Source: Rhizobium hidalgonense (GTDB lineage: Bacteria; Pseudomonadota; Alphaproteobacteria; Rhizobiales; Rhizobiaceae). Taken from it: DNA of 64,000 bases. Below, in pieces: positions 26,149-36,140 of the stretch. Every line of letters starts with the position of its first letter. Position 1 is the stretch's first letter. The position numbers and the translations under genes are program-made. The notes beneath the pieces were generated by a model. The model ran no database searches, was not told the origin of the DNA, and was given only the letters and a program-made list of their open reading frames with translations. The stretch is taken from assembly GCF_002914525.1 (NCBI RefSeq), contig NZ_LODW01000054.1, positions 1-64,000 of the forward strand, in the 5' to 3' direction.

Positions 26149-26215
26149 AGTTGATATGCTGAGCATGACGGCAACAAGGCGCGCCCGATAATTTCCACTT
26201 CTATTCGCAGCCGCC

Positions 26216-26273
26216 AGAGCATGATGCCGAAAAGTGTGAGCGGCTTTCGGACGACATCATGCCCTAACTCTTA
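26216..26273. repeat. Rhizobial intergenic palindromic repeat
   Basis: The arms gcatgatgccgaaaag and ctttcggacgacatcatgc form an imperfect palindrome. The right end merges into ctaactctta, which supplies the TAA stop of the Nudix gene. The motif agcatgatgccgaaaag is one I know as very frequent between Rhizobium genes. Confidence 0.75.
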
Positions 26274-26747
26274 ATCCAGAACAGCATATGCGGCCTTTCC
26301 GGCCGAATCATCCTGTTCTAACCGCTCCGCGCATTCGAGCACGCTCTGCGGCACGGGCAGCCGCCGGATCTCTTCCACCGTGTACCAGCCAAGCGCCGCC
26401 GCATCGTCGGCGGCTTCCGCCACCAGCTCCCGATCCGCCTCGACGCGAAAGACCGACAGGAAGAAGTGGCTGCTGAGGCTGCCATCGGCCGCATGCGTCT
26501 TCAGGTCATAGGTCGAAAACAGCTGGGGATTGCGCACCGAAATGCCGGTTTCTTCGCGAAATTCGCGCAGCGCCGTTTGCTCCGGCGTTTCGCCCGGTTC
26601 GGCGCGGCCGCCCGGAAAGGCATACATGTCGGCGGAAGGCGGGTTGCGCCGCAAAACCAGAAGGAATCGTCCATCGCGTTCGAGAATGGCGGAGGAGGCG
26701 GCTTTGGCGGTGGAGATCATGAGATGGCTCTTGCTGTGATGGCTCAT
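26271..26747 (-). CDS. Nudix hydrolase
   Basis: 158 residues. The Nudix box reads [18 protein letters not shown] followed by REETGI (about 45-68), matching Gx5Ex7REUxEExGU. Nudix enzymes hydrolyse nucleoside diphosphates linked to other groups; substrate here is unknown. A start at ATG 26720 would remove nine residues. It is divergent from ynfA and ends inside the repeat at 26216-26273. Confidence 0.92.
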   Translation of the reverse strand: MSHHSKSHLMISTAKAASSAILERDGRFLLVLRRNPPSADMYAFPGGRAEPGETPEQTALREFREETGISVRNPQLFSTYDLKTHAADGSLSSHFFLSVFRVEADRELVAEAADDAAALGWYTVEEIRRLPVPQSVLECAERLEQDDSAGKAAYAVLD

Positions 26748-26797
26748 CCTACCCGATGAATACCGCCGAAGAAATGCGAGGCTCGAAAGGTGCTTCC

Positions 26798-27118
26798 GTG
26801 ACCTACATCATCTACGCCTTCGCCGCGGTCTTTGAGATCGCCGGCTGCTTCGCCTTCTGGGCGTGGCTGAAACTTGGAAAGCCAATCTGGTGGCTGGCAC
26901 CGGGCATGGTCTCGCTGGCGCTTTTCGCCTGGTTTCTGACGCTGGTGCCGAGCGAGGCAGCCGGCCGCACCTTCGCGGCTTACGGCGGCATCTACATTGT
27001 CGCTTCGCTGCTATGGCTCTGGTTGGTCGAAAGCCGCATGCCTGATCGCTACGACGTCGGCGGGGCGCTGATCTGCCTTGCGGGAACGAGTATTATCCTC
27101 TTTGGGCAGAGAGGCTGA
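26798..27118 (+). CDS. YnfA-family (UPF0060) membrane protein
   Basis: 106 residues from GTG 26798, with AAAGG 7 nt upstream; this gives the usual family length, while the ATG at 26756 would add 14 residues. Four membrane helices fill the protein; conserved features are [14 protein letters not shown], the AYGGIYI block and the [15 protein letters not shown] end. The family is related in size to small multidrug exporters; function is poorly defined. Confidence 0.88.
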   Translation: MTYIIYAFAAVFEIAGCFAFWAWLKLGKPIWWLAPGMVSLALFAWFLTLVPSEAAGRTFAAYGGIYIVASLLWLWLVESRMPDRYDVGGALICLAGTSIILFGQRG

Positions 27119-27159
27119 GGCGCCTTGACCGGACTCAAACCGGGTGCAAAGACAAGCCG

Positions 27160-27924
27160 ATGTGTGGACGTTTCGCCCTGACAAACTCCAGCGCCGACCT
27201 GCGCGAATTTTTCTCCGGCGTCGATCTCGATGAATTTCCGGCGCGCTACAATATCGCGCCGACGCAGCCGATCCTCGTCGTCATGGCGGGCGAGGGCAGG
27301 GAGCAGGGCAGCAACTTGGCCGACCGGCGTGCCGTGCTCGTGCGCTGGGGCCTGACGCCGGGCTGGGTCAAGGACCCGAGGGACTTCCCGCTGCTGATCA
27401 ATGCGCGATCCGAAACCGCGATCGGCAAGGCCTCCTTCCGGGCGGCCATGCGCCACCGCCGCGTACTCATTCCGGCTTCCGGTTTCTACGAATGGCATCG
27501 CCCGCCCAAGGAAAGCGGCGAGAAGCCGCAAGCCTATTGGATCAGGCCGCGTCAGGGCGGGGTCGTCGCCTTTGCCGGGTTGATGGAGACGTGGTCCTCG
27601 GCTGATGGTTCCGAAGTCGATACCGGTGCGATCCTGACGACATCGGCCAATGCGGGCATATCGGCCATCCACGATCGCATGCCTGTCATCATCAAGCCCG
27701 AGGACTTCTCGCGCTGGCTTGATTGCAAGACGCAGGAGCCGCGCGAGGTGGTCGACCTGATGCAGCCCATTCAGGAGGATTTCTTCGAGGCCGTCCCGGT
27801 CTCTGACAAGGTCAACAAGGTCGCCAATATGGGACCTGACCTGCATGAACCGGTGGTGATCGAAAAGCCGCTGAAGACCCCCGAGAAGCAAAGGCCTGAC
27901 GGCGGCCAGCTTAGTTTCTTCTGA
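27160..27924 (+). CDS. SOS response-associated peptidase (YedK/HMCES family)
   Basis: 254 residues. The catalytic cysteine is residue 2 (MCGRFAL), which in known members forms a thiazolidine link with abasic sites in single-stranded DNA. Other active-site residues are visible: asparagine in NARSETA, glutamate in ASGFYEW and histidine in SAIHDRMPVI. It protects abasic sites at replication forks. No LexA box was searched for systematically. Confidence 0.94.
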   Translation: MCGRFALTNSSADLREFFSGVDLDEFPARYNIAPTQPILVVMAGEGREQGSNLADRRAVLVRWGLTPGWVKDPRDFPLLINARSETAIGKASFRAAMRHRRVLIPASGFYEWHRPPKESGEKPQAYWIRPRQGGVVAFAGLMETWSSADGSEVDTGAILTTSANAGISAIHDRMPVIIKPEDFSRWLDCKTQEPREVVDLMQPIQEDFFEAVPVSDKVNKVANMGPDLHEPVVIEKPLKTPEKQRPDGGQLSFF

Positions 27925-27960
27925 ACGCTATCGGCCGCTTTCCTTGCTCGCGGCGATGCT

Positions 27961-28107
27961 TCAAGCGGATTTCTTGACGCTCGTCGGCTTGTTCTTCGCC
28001 ATTAGCGATGCCGCGGCAACGGCCTTGAGACCAACGGGGCGATAGTTGGCGGCGAGATCCGGCTTAGCCGTCTGCTGTTCGCCGGTACTACTCTTCTTCG
28101 AAGTCAC
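27961..28107 (-). CDS. Small basic hypothetical protein
   Basis: 48 residues from a GTG start at 28107, preceded by AAGGAG 8 nt upstream, a near-perfect ribosome site. The sequence begins MTSKKSSTGEQQTAKPDLAA and ends in MAKNKPTSVKKSA; it is lysine-rich at both ends with an alanine-rich middle. No domain is recognised. The ribosome site and codon choice support translation. Confidence 0.6.
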   Translation of the reverse strand: MTSKKSSTGEQQTAKPDLAANYRPVGLKAVAAASLMAKNKPTSVKKSA

Positions 28108-28394
28108 GGATACTCTCCTTACGTGGTTCTTCCCAGGTATTTTGTATTTTGAAGTTTCATCACGAATAGCGACAAAATGGGGACGCAGCTTATCAGGATT
28201 TGTAAACGCGCACCATAATTCGCGAGGCTTAACTGAAGCCTACGTTGGTTAATACTTACTGAAGGGGAGGGTTCCAATAAAATTGCGCAGCCGTTTTTCC
28301 CCGGGGAAAAGCGCGCAACAGTTTTCCCGCGAATGCGGGCAGTGAAGAGAGAAGGCATTTCCATCACCCGAGGAGATCAGGAAATGCGCCCGCG

Positions 28395-29240
28395 TCAGAT
28401 GTGCCGGCCGATATCGTCGTCGCCGACGCCAGGTTCCTCGATCGTCAGCGTCCCGTACTTCCGGCGCCATTTCCGCGCGCCGAAGGGAAGCGAGATGAGG
28501 TAGGCGGCAACGGTGAAGACCATCACCTCCCAGGTGTAGCTCATCAGCAGAGCCACATAGAGCACGACGCCGAGCATCATCGGCAGCACGAGATCGCGCC
28601 GCAGCCGGTTGCCTTCCGATTTGCCCGACCAGACCGGTAGCCGGCTGATCAGCAGGAAGGCGATGACGACGGTGTAAATCGACGAGACATAGGCGAAGGT
28701 GCGGTCCGTCGCCAGGCCGAGGAAGCCGAGATAGACCGGCAGCAGCACCAGCATGGCGCCGGCCGGTGCCGGCACGCCGACGAAATATTCCGATTGCCAG
28801 CTCGCCTTGTTCTCGCGTTCGGCCATGACGTTGAAGCGGGCAAGCCGAAGCCCGGCGGCGATCGCATAGATCAGCGCGGCGATCCAGCCGAGCGAGCGCG
28901 CCTGGTCGAGTGCGAAGACATAAACGACGAGGGCAGGGGCGACGCCAAAATTGACGATATCGGCAAGCGAATCCATCTGCGCGCCGAACTTCGAGGTCGC
29001 CTTCATCAGCCGCGCTACGCGCCCGTCGATGCCGTCGAGGAAGGCGGCGAGCAGCACCATGGCGACGGCGAGCTCGTAACGGTTTTCGAAAGCCAGCCGG
29101 ATGCCGGTCAGCCCGGCGCAGATTGCCAGAATGGTGATTAGGTTCGGAAAAACGAGACGGAGCGGGATTTCACGCAGGCGCGGGCCGCGGGCGGAGTCAT
29201 CCGGACCATTGGGCTCGAAAGGCGGAAAGGGCGTTTCCAT
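28395..29240 (-). CDS. pssA: CDP-diacylglycerol-serine O-phosphatidyltransferase
   Basis: 281 residues from ATG 29240 (GGA 7 nt upstream); a TTG four codons earlier is less likely. The CDP-alcohol phosphotransferase motif DG-x2-AR-x8-G-x3-D-x3-D is complete: DGRVAR, then FGAQMDSLAD (about 75-100). About eight membrane helices. It makes phosphatidylserine from CDP-diacylglycerol and serine in the inner membrane. It lies 26 nt after psd, so the two consecutive steps to phosphatidylethanolamine are co-expressed. Confidence 0.96.
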   Translation of the reverse strand: METPFPPFEPNGPDDSARGPRLREIPLRLVFPNLITILAICAGLTGIRLAFENRYELAVAMVLLAAFLDGIDGRVARLMKATSKFGAQMDSLADIVNFGVAPALVVYVFALDQARSLGWIAALIYAIAAGLRLARFNVMAERENKASWQSEYFVGVPAPAGAMLVLLPVYLGFLGLATDRTFAYVSSIYTVVIAFLLISRLPVWSGKSEGNRLRRDLVLPMMLGVVLYVALLMSYTWEVMVFTVAAYLISLPFGARKWRRKYGTLTIEEPGVGDDDIGRHI

Positions 29241-29266
29241 ATCGCGTTCCAATCTGAAGCTAGAGT

Positions 29267-29965
29267 TTAGCTGCGGCGGCTGATGATGGGACCCTTGGTG
29301 GAGGCGAATTCGGCAATCACAGTTTCGCCGGCAATCGCCACTTGGCCGAGCGAGACGCGTGGCGCCGCACCGGCCGGCAGGAACACGTCGAGCCGCGAAC
29401 CGAAACGGATCAGCCCGAAACGCTCGCCGGCATCGACAGGCTCGTTGGGGTTTGCCCAGCAGAGGATGCGCCGCGCCACGAGGCCGGCGATCTGGACGAC
29501 GCCGATCTGGCCATGGCGGGTTTCGATCACCAGCCCGTTGCGTTCATTGTCCTCGCTCGCTTTGTCGAGCTCGGCATTGACGAAGCTGCCGGAGCGGTAA
29601 TTGATGCTGACGATGCGCCCGCGCATCGGCGCCCGGTTCACATGGCAGTTGAAGACGTTCATGAACACCGAGATGCGCAGCATCGGCTCGGAACCGAGGT
29701 TGAGTTCGCCCGGCGGGGTGACCATCTGGATCGCAGAGACCTTGCCGTCTGCGGGAGAGATCACCAGATCGTCGTCCTGCGGGGTCACGCGTTCGGGATC
29801 GCGGAAGAAATAGGCGCACCACAGCGTGAAGATCATGCCTATCCAGAAGAGAGGCTTGAAGATCCACCCGAGGATCAGCGACGCGACGAAGAAGGCGGCA
29901 ACGAAGGGATAACCCTCCTTGTGCACGGGGACGATCGTGTTGCGAACCGTGTTGAACAGGCTCAT
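29267..29965 (-). CDS. psd: Phosphatidylserine decarboxylase
   Basis: 232 residues from ATG 29965, with AGGAG 9 nt upstream; the long upstream extension is rejected. The short bacterial form (PSD-A type) is shown by two N-terminal membrane helices, the [12 protein letters not shown] motif, the [10 protein letters not shown] block and the self-cleavage site in RFGSRLDV, where the serine becomes the pyruvoyl group. It converts phosphatidylserine to phosphatidylethanolamine. pssA follows at once. Confidence 0.96.
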   Translation of the reverse strand: MSLFNTVRNTIVPVHKEGYPFVAAFFVASLILGWIFKPLFWIGMIFTLWCAYFFRDPERVTPQDDDLVISPADGKVSAIQMVTPPGELNLGSEPMLRISVFMNVFNCHVNRAPMRGRIVSINYRSGSFVNAELDKASEDNERNGLVIETRHGQIGVVQIAGLVARRILCWANPNEPVDAGERFGLIRFGSRLDVFLPAGAAPRVSLGQVAIAGETVIAEFASTKGPIISRRS

Positions 29966-30098
29966 GCTGCCGGTCTCCTTGCGTTGTCGTTTTTTGCTGG
30001 TTAGCGAAAAACCGTCTCCGGGGCAATGCTGTGGCCCCAGACCTGGTTCCGACGCCGCAGTTCTGAACAACAAAAGCTTGGCCGCTGTCGCTCCCCGC

Positions 30099-31976
30099 TC
30101 AGCTTGCCGGGGCTAGCCGCGTGATTACGCCAAGGTCGTCGCTTTCGCGCACCTGCTTCAGATGTTCCTCCGCCTGTGTCGCCTCGCGCTGGCGGTTCCA
30201 CATCGAGGCGTAGAGACCGTTCCGCTCGAGCAGGGCGGCATGCGTCCCGCGTTCGGCGATCTCGCCGCTTTTCAGCACGATGATTTCGTCGGCGCCGATC
30301 ACCGTCGACAGCCGGTGGGCGATCACCAGCGTCGTGCGGTTCTTCGAAACCACGTCGAGCGCTGTCTGGATTTCCCGTTCCGTCGTCGTGTCGAGCGCTG
30401 ATGTCGCCTCGTCGAGGATCAGGATCGGCGGCGCCTTGAGAATGGTGCGGGCGATGGCCACGCGCTGCTTTTCGCCGCCCGAAAGCTTGAGCCCGCGCTC
30501 ACCGACCTTGGTTTCGAAACCCTCGGGCAGTGTCTCGATGAAATGAGCGATCTGTGCCACCTCGGCCGCTGCAAAGACCTCGCCATCGCTCGCCGATGTG
30601 CGGCCGTAGCGGATGTTGTAGGCGACGGTATCGTTGAAGAGCACGGTATCCTGCGGCACCATGCCGATCACCGAGCGCAGGCTCTTCTGCGTCACCGTTC
30701 GGATATCCTGGCCGTCGACGGTGATCGCGCCGCCCTGGATGTCGTAGAAGCGATAGAGCAGCCGCGACAGGGTCGATTTGCCGGCGCCCGAAGGGCCGAC
30801 GACGGCAACCGTCTTGCCGGCCGGCACCTCGAAGGAAATGCCCTTCAGGATCGGACGGGCAGGGTCGTAGGCAAACTGCACGTCTTTGAAGGCGATCGCG
30901 CCCTGGCCGATGCGAAGCTCGGTCGCATCGGGCGCGTCCTTGACCTCGGCCTTGACCTCCAGGAGATCGAACATCTGCTCGATGTCGGTCAAGCCTTGAC
31001 GGATTTCCCGGTAGACGAAGCCGATGAAGTTGAGCGGCGCGGAAAGCTGCAGCAGCATCGAATTGACGAAGACGAAATCGCCGACCGTCTGCTCACCACG
31101 TTGCACGGCCAGCGCCGACAGCACCAGCATGATCGTCGTGCCGATACCGAAGATGACGCCCTGGCCGAAGTTCAGCCAGCCGAGCGAGGTCCAGACATCG
31201 GTCGCCGCCTTCTCGTAGCGCTCCATCGATTTGTCGAAGCGTTTTGCCTCCATCTCTTCGTTGCCGAAATATTTGACGGTCTCGAAATTGAGGAGGGAGT
31301 CGATCGCCTTGGTGTTGGCGTCGGTATCGCTGTCATTCATCGACCGGCGGATGGCGATCCGCCAATCGGACGCGCGGATCGTGAACCAGATATAGGCCCA
31401 GACGGTAAAGGCGGTGACCGCGAGGTAAGAGAAGCCGTAGCCCCACCAGAAGATCGCCGCCGTCAGCAGGAATTCGATGACGGTCGGCACCGAATTGAGG
31501 ATCGTGAAACGCACGATCGTCTCGATGCCCTTGGTGCCGCGCTCGATGATGCGTGACAGGCCGCCGGTCTTGCGCTCCAGATGGAAGCGCAGCGACAGCT
31601 CGTGCATATGCACAAAGGTCCTGAAGGCGAGCTGGCGCACGGCGTGCTGCCCGACGCTGGCAAACAGCGCGTCGCGCAGCTGGTTGAGGCCAAGCTGGAT
31701 CAGGCGGGTGATGTTGTAGGCGATCACCAGGGCGATGGCGCCGGCCAAGAGCGGCGGCACCGAGCCGGCCAGATCCATCCTGCCGTTCAGCGCATCGGTC
31801 GACCATTTGAAGAAATAGGGAACCAGCAGCAGGACGAATTTAGAGATCAGCAGGAAGACCGAAGCCCAGACGACGCGCATCTTGAGGTCGGGCCGTCCGG
31901 CCGGCCACATATAGGGCCAGAGGTTGAGAAGCGTTTGCAGCAGGTTGGATTCAGAGACTGTCTTGCTGTTTGCCAT
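30099..31976 (-). CDS. Atm1-type ABC exporter (fused membrane and ATPase domains)
   Basis: 625 residues from ATG 31976 (GGAG 8 nt upstream). The upstream part of the open frame is non-coding. Six membrane helices (about 40-320) are followed by the ATPase domain: Walker [11 protein letters not shown] (about 390), signature [12 protein letters not shown], Walker [13 protein letters not shown]. The membrane part ([25 protein letters not shown] helices) matches the Atm1/HMT1 group, which exports glutathione conjugates or persulfides and links to iron-sulfur or metal tolerance. Substrate inferred from family only. Confidence 0.92.
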   Translation of the reverse strand: MANSKTVSESNLLQTLLNLWPYMWPAGRPDLKMRVVWASVFLLISKFVLLLVPYFFKWSTDALNGRMDLAGSVPPLLAGAIALVIAYNITRLIQLGLNQLRDALFASVGQHAVRQLAFRTFVHMHELSLRFHLERKTGGLSRIIERGTKGIETIVRFTILNSVPTVIEFLLTAAIFWWGYGFSYLAVTAFTVWAYIWFTIRASDWRIAIRRSMNDSDTDANTKAIDSLLNFETVKYFGNEEMEAKRFDKSMERYEKAATDVWTSLGWLNFGQGVIFGIGTTIMLVLSALAVQRGEQTVGDFVFVNSMLLQLSAPLNFIGFVYREIRQGLTDIEQMFDLLEVKAEVKDAPDATELRIGQGAIAFKDVQFAYDPARPILKGISFEVPAGKTVAVVGPSGAGKSTLSRLLYRFYDIQGGAITVDGQDIRTVTQKSLRSVIGMVPQDTVLFNDTVAYNIRYGRTSASDGEVFAAAEVAQIAHFIETLPEGFETKVGERGLKLSGGEKQRVAIARTILKAPPILILDEATSALDTTTEREIQTALDVVSKNRTTLVIAHRLSTVIGADEIIVLKSGEIAERGTHAALLERNGLYASMWNRQREATQAEEHLKQVRESDDLGVITRLAPAS

Positions 31977-32127
31977 GCGTGTCTCCAGCCCGGTTGGGCT
32001 TGCCGCGGTCGCGCGCTTCGATACCGGCAAGAGCGCGAAACCGGGATATGCCCGAAGCGCTTCCCCCGCCACCGCCAAATAGGATGCCGGGCAGATGAAT
32101 ACAACAAGTGCGGGGTTCAGGAAAAGA

Positions 32128-32156
32128 GAGGCCGGGCGGTTATCCCGCCCGGCCTC
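32128..32156 (-). terminator. Terminator of the LysM-protein gene
   Basis: A 12-bp GC stem (gaggccgggcgg / ccgcccggcctc) with a short loop lies 18 nt after the stop codon. Read on the minus strand it ends in a ctcttttcc tract. Confidence 0.7.
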
Positions 32157-32173
32157 GTCATGTTGTTTGGCGC

Positions 32174-34240
32174 TTAGAGACGCTGGTGGGACATGCGCTT
32201 GCGGTGCAGTTCTTCGGCGTTCGGCAACGCATCCTTTGGCAGGCCGAAGATCTGGCCGGGGCGGATGCGATCCGGATCGATGATCTTGTCCTCGTTGGCG
32301 ATGTAGATCGTCGTGTAGCGAACGCCGAGGCCATAGGTACGGCGAGAGATCTGCCACAGCGTGTCGCCGCGGCGAATGATCACCGCCGCGTTATTTGCCG
32401 TCAGTGGCGCCTGTTCGATCGTCTTCGGCTGGTTGCCGACAGCCTCGTTTACGGCCGGTGCCGTGGCCGCGGGCGCAGCCGGGGCGGGGGATGGCGAGAG
32501 TTCGGCGATCATAGCGCCGAGCTTCTCGAGTGCTGCGCCGACGGATTTTGCATCCGTCGGCAGACCCTGCAGCACTGTCAACGCGTTGGTCGCGGTCTGG
32601 GAGGCGGAGCCGGATGCCTGCTTGAAGGTATCGGGCGCGTCTACCGCCGGGCGGAAGTCGGCGAGTGAGCGCAACGCGAATTCCGTTGCCGAGCGCGCCG
32701 CCGCAAGCTGTTCGACGCCGGGCAGCTTGCCGTCGGCAAACAATCCCTTCAGCAGGCCGAAGGCCTTGCCGGCTTCGGCCTTGCGCTTGCCGAGTTCGCC
32801 TTCGTCGAGCGGCACCATCGAGGAGGCACCGTTCGCGTCGGCGGGGACGGATTGCGCGGCGACCCTGACCTGATCGCCGGCCGGGCGATTGAAATTCACC
32901 GCGGCGCGCACGATCACCTTGCCGGCGGGATCGACGACATCGACGCGGATCTTGTGGTCGCCCACCGAGAGCGCCACCACGCCGTCGATAATGAAATGGC
33001 CATCAGAACCCGCCGTGTCCTGGCCGACAAGGCTGTCGTCGGCATAACCGAGGACCTTGGCGTGGGCGCGCGTCGTGCCGGCGATGAAGATCTTGTTGCC
33101 TTCGATCTCGACGGCATTGACCATCACATCGGGCGCATTCGACTTGTCGGGTTCTGCGCCGCCGGGAATGGCCGGTGCAGTGGCCACACTGGAGGCGGCG
33201 GCAGTGAGATTAGGCGTCTGCAGTGCCAGTTCGCCGGTTGGCGCAACTATTGCACCAGGTGCAGCCAAGCTTTCGCCCGCTGCCGGCTTGTCGCCAGCCG
33301 GCGCCATCGGGTTGGAGGCATCGGCGACTTCGGTACCGGCCTTGGGCGCGGTGATGATGCGGCTTGCCGCGCCGGGTTTGGAGACCATGGCGAGCAGATT
33401 GGCGCCGTTACCGTCCTTCGGCACGGAAATGGTCGCGACTTCTTCGGAAAGTGTGCTCTTGCCGTCCTTGCCGGTGAACTTGAGTACCAGCTGGTGGTCG
33501 CCCGCCGGCAGCGGATCGTCAAGCACGGCGGCGAAATCGCCGCTCGCATCGACATCGGCAGTGGTCACCACCTTCTCGCCGTCAAGCACTTCGAGCTTGC
33601 CGTTCGGTTCGGCCGAGCCGGCAATCACGGTCGAGCCGTCGGGTTCGACGCGCAGCACGTCGAAAGCCGGAAGCTTTGGCCCGCTGTTCTCCGCTGCCGC
33701 ATTCGCCGCAGCGGCGGCAGATGCGGGCGCTCCTCCGGTCAGCGCAACTTCGGCCTTGGCGATCGCGGCCAGCGCATCGGCGACATTGTCAGGCAGCGAT
33801 TGCACGATGGCGAGCGCCTTTGCCGCGCCATCGCTAGCCTTGGCGGCGAGAGCCTGGGTCGCGGGATCGAGGCCATCGGGGATGGTGAAATCGGCAAGCG
33901 CCTTCAGCGCACCGACCGCTTTGGTTTTGGAGGCGGTGAGCGCATCTGCGGCCGGCCCCTTGCCGTCGGCAAACAGTGTCCTAAGTTCGCTAAGCGAAGT
34001 GCCGGCGTCGGCGGAGAGGCGGCCCACCTTTTCGGCGACCGCAGCCGAGTCGGCCACGGCGGAGCGTGATGTCTTTGCCGACTCGTTAACCGTGTTCTTG
34101 AGGTCCGTGCTGGCCTGGTTTATGGCATCGCCGACTTTGTTGGCATCGCCGCCGATACGCGGCATGACGAAAAACACCATCAGTAGGATTGCGATTACGA
34201 GCACTGCAAGGGCCAGCAAGCCGGCACGGTTCTTCATCAT
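32174..34240 (-). CDS. Membrane-anchored LysM protein with Ig-like domains
   Basis: 688 residues from ATG 34240 (GGGAG 6 nt upstream). A single membrane helix (about 6-27) anchors a long periplasmic part. Then come a helical module A (about 80-168), a low-complexity alanine-rich linker, an Ig-like domain (about 200-285), a second linker, another Ig-like domain (about 370-455), helical module B (about 493-581) and a C-terminal LysM domain (about 620-675: RRGDTLWQISRRTYG). LysM should bind peptidoglycan. Modules A and B share LFADGK, LADF and L-P-spaced blocks, so they look duplicated. Role unknown; an envelope scaffold is my inference. Confidence 0.88.
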   Translation of the reverse strand: MMKNRAGLLALAVLVIAILLMVFFVMPRIGGDANKVGDAINQASTDLKNTVNESAKTSRSAVADSAAVAEKVGRLSADAGTSLSELRTLFADGKGPAADALTASKTKAVGALKALADFTIPDGLDPATQALAAKASDGAAKALAIVQSLPDNVADALAAIAKAEVALTGGAPASAAAAANAAAENSGPKLPAFDVLRVEPDGSTVIAGSAEPNGKLEVLDGEKVVTTADVDASGDFAAVLDDPLPAGDHQLVLKFTGKDGKSTLSEEVATISVPKDGNGANLLAMVSKPGAASRIITAPKAGTEVADASNPMAPAGDKPAAGESLAAPGAIVAPTGELALQTPNLTAAASSVATAPAIPGGAEPDKSNAPDVMVNAVEIEGNKIFIAGTTRAHAKVLGYADDSLVGQDTAGSDGHFIIDGVVALSVGDHKIRVDVVDPAGKVIVRAAVNFNRPAGDQVRVAAQSVPADANGASSMVPLDEGELGKRKAEAGKAFGLLKGLFADGKLPGVEQLAAARSATEFALRSLADFRPAVDAPDTFKQASGSASQTATNALTVLQGLPTDAKSVGAALEKLGAMIAELSPSPAPAAPAATAPAVNEAVGNQPKTIEQAPLTANNAAVIIRRGDTLWQISRRTYGLGVRYTTIYIANEDKIIDPDRIRPGQIFGLPKDALPNAEELHRKRMSHQRL

Positions 34241-34395
34241 TATGTCTCCCAAGGCGGCAATTTGCCGTAGTAACCAAAATTGCTAGCGATTCCCGTTGCT
34301 TTTCACAAGCATTCAAAGCAATTAGGCAAGCTAGACACGCTGCTTTTCAGTCAATTTTCTTGACTGCATTGAAATGGAATAGTTGTTTCGCCTCC

Positions 34396-35019
34396 ATGAC
34401 CGACCAATCTGTATCGATTCGATCCATCTGCGTTTACTGCGGCTCAAGGCCGGGACGCGATCCCTCTCACATGGCGGCCGGGCGTGCTCTCGGAAGAGAG
34501 ATCGCCGAATACGGCCTGCGCCTCGTCTATGGCGGGGGCACCAAAGGCATCATGGGCGCGGTTGCAAGCGGGGTGCTTTCAGGCGGCGGTCAGGTCACCG
34601 GCATAATTCCCGAATTCCTGATCGATATGGAAGCGACTCGCCACTCGCTCGGTCAGCTCAACGAACTTATTGTAACCCCTGACATGCATGCGCGCAAACA
34701 CACGATGTTCGAGCGTTCCGACGCTTTCGTCGCGCTGCCCGGCGGCATCGGCACACTGGAAGAGATCGTCGAGATCATGACCTGGGCGCAGCTCGGCCGC
34801 CACGAAAAGCCGATGGTCTTTGCCAATATCAACGGGTTCTGGGATCCGATGATGGAACTGATGCGCCATATGACCGATGAAGGCTTCCTGCACACCGCCC
34901 ACCGCGTGCAGCCGCTCGTCGTCGACGAGATCTCCGGCATCATTCCGGCGATCATGGCCCAGGCCGCCCAGCTCGCCGCCGATCGTGACGGCGAGGATGA
35001 GGTGATTTCGAAGATGTAG
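34396..35019 (+). CDS. LOG-family protein (nucleoside 5'-monophosphate phosphoribohydrolase)
   Basis: 207 residues from ATG 34396. The Rossmann fold starts SICVYCGSRPGRDP, and the LOG motif LPGGIGTLEEIVEIMTW (about 115-131) with the preceding MHARKHTMFERSDAF is complete. In plants and some bacteria these enzymes release free cytokinin bases from their ribotides; others act on AMP. In a plant-associated genus a hormone role is possible but cannot be told from the sequence. Divergent from the LysM gene. Confidence 0.92.
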   Translation: MTDQSVSIRSICVYCGSRPGRDPSHMAAGRALGREIAEYGLRLVYGGGTKGIMGAVASGVLSGGGQVTGIIPEFLIDMEATRHSLGQLNELIVTPDMHARKHTMFERSDAFVALPGGIGTLEEIVEIMTWAQLGRHEKPMVFANINGFWDPMMELMRHMTDEGFLHTAHRVQPLVVDEISGIIPAIMAQAAQLAADRDGEDEVISKM

Positions 35020-35055
35020 GTGGACGGACGGCGGGCGTCTCCTGCGCGCGCGGGT

Positions 35056-35970
35056 TCAGCGCCCGCGGCTTCCCTTCAGCATCGACCAGCTATAGAGGAA
35101 CAGCCCCGCCCAGATTAGCGGGAAGGCGATCATGCGCGCCGTGCCGAGCGGTTCGTGAAAGACAAACACCGCGATCAGGAAGATCATCGTCGGCGCGATA
35201 TACTGCATGATGCCGATCGTCGACAGTTTTAGGAGCTTGGCGCCGTTGGCATAGATCATCAGCGGCACGGCGGTAATGACGCCGCAGCCGAGCAGCAGCG
35301 TCGTGTCGGCAAGGCCGGTGCGGTAGAGATGGCCCTGGCCGCTGCCGAATTCGAGATAGAGGATATAGAGGAGGGCAGGCCCGCTGAGGATCAGCACTTC
35401 GAGGAAAAAACCCTGGTTCGGCCCGAGCGGCAGCGTCTTGCGCAGTAACGCATAGAAACCCCAGCTGATGGCCAGCGTCAGCGCCACCCACGGAATGCCG
35501 CCGCTATCGAAGGCGAGAATGGCAACGGCAAGCGCTGCCAGTGCGATCGCCGCAATCTGCAGCGGCTGCAGCTTCTCCTTCAGCAGTACCGCGCCGAGGA
35601 AGATGCTGAACAGCGGATTGATGAAATAACCGAGTGCTGCGTCGAGCGAATGGCCGGCGCCGATCGCCCAGACATAGGTGCCCCAGTTGACGGTGATCAG
35701 CGACGCCGTCAGCGCTGCCATCGCCAGCATGCGCGGCGAGCGTAGCGCCGTGGCGATATCGCTCGTGCGTCCAAGCAGGATCAGCACGATGCCGGCGAGC
35801 GGCAGCGACCAGACGATGCGGTGGGCGATCACCTCGGCCGGCGAAATATGCGCCACCGCCTTCATGTAGATCGGCAGGAAGCCCCAGAGCAGATAGGCAG
35901 TCAGCGCGAAGGCGAAGCCGCGCGGACTGTCTTCGTTCTTGGCCAAAGAAACGGATGCATCGGTCGACAT
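35056..35970 (-). CDS. rarD: RarD-type EamA transporter
   Basis: 304 residues, about ten membrane helices. The start MSTDASVSLAKNEDSPRGFA leads into GFAFALTAYLLWGFLPIYMK, the usual RarD opening. The conserved stretch NWGTYVWAIGAGHSLDAALG and the YFINPLF block are present. RarD proteins are placed in the drug/metabolite transporter superfamily; true substrate unknown. Convergent with the LOG gene. Confidence 0.92.
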   Translation of the reverse strand: MSTDASVSLAKNEDSPRGFAFALTAYLLWGFLPIYMKAVAHISPAEVIAHRIVWSLPLAGIVLILLGRTSDIATALRSPRMLAMAALTASLITVNWGTYVWAIGAGHSLDAALGYFINPLFSIFLGAVLLKEKLQPLQIAAIALAALAVAILAFDSGGIPWVALTLAISWGFYALLRKTLPLGPNQGFFLEVLILSGPALLYILYLEFGSGQGHLYRTGLADTTLLLGCGVITAVPLMIYANGAKLLKLSTIGIMQYIAPTMIFLIAVFVFHEPLGTARMIAFPLIWAGLFLYSWSMLKGSRGR

Positions 35971-36140
35971 CGGGTGTTTCCATCTTTGTTCTTCTTCTGA
36001 TCCGGCCTAGCTTAAGCGCCGTGAATAGGCCAATTCATTTCTTTGAATGAAGGGTGAGGATTTGAAGCGGAAACGGGGCAAGGGACGGATGATGGCGGCC
36101 AAAGCCGGCATCGCCTTCTGGCAGGACCGAGCGGAATAAC

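Noticed and set aside
36001..36140. Gap between rarD and cimA checked for a leader peptide or riboswitch for isoleucine
   Set aside because: The gap is at the 3' end of cimA and the 5' side of rarD, so it cannot be a cimA leader; no structure is seen.
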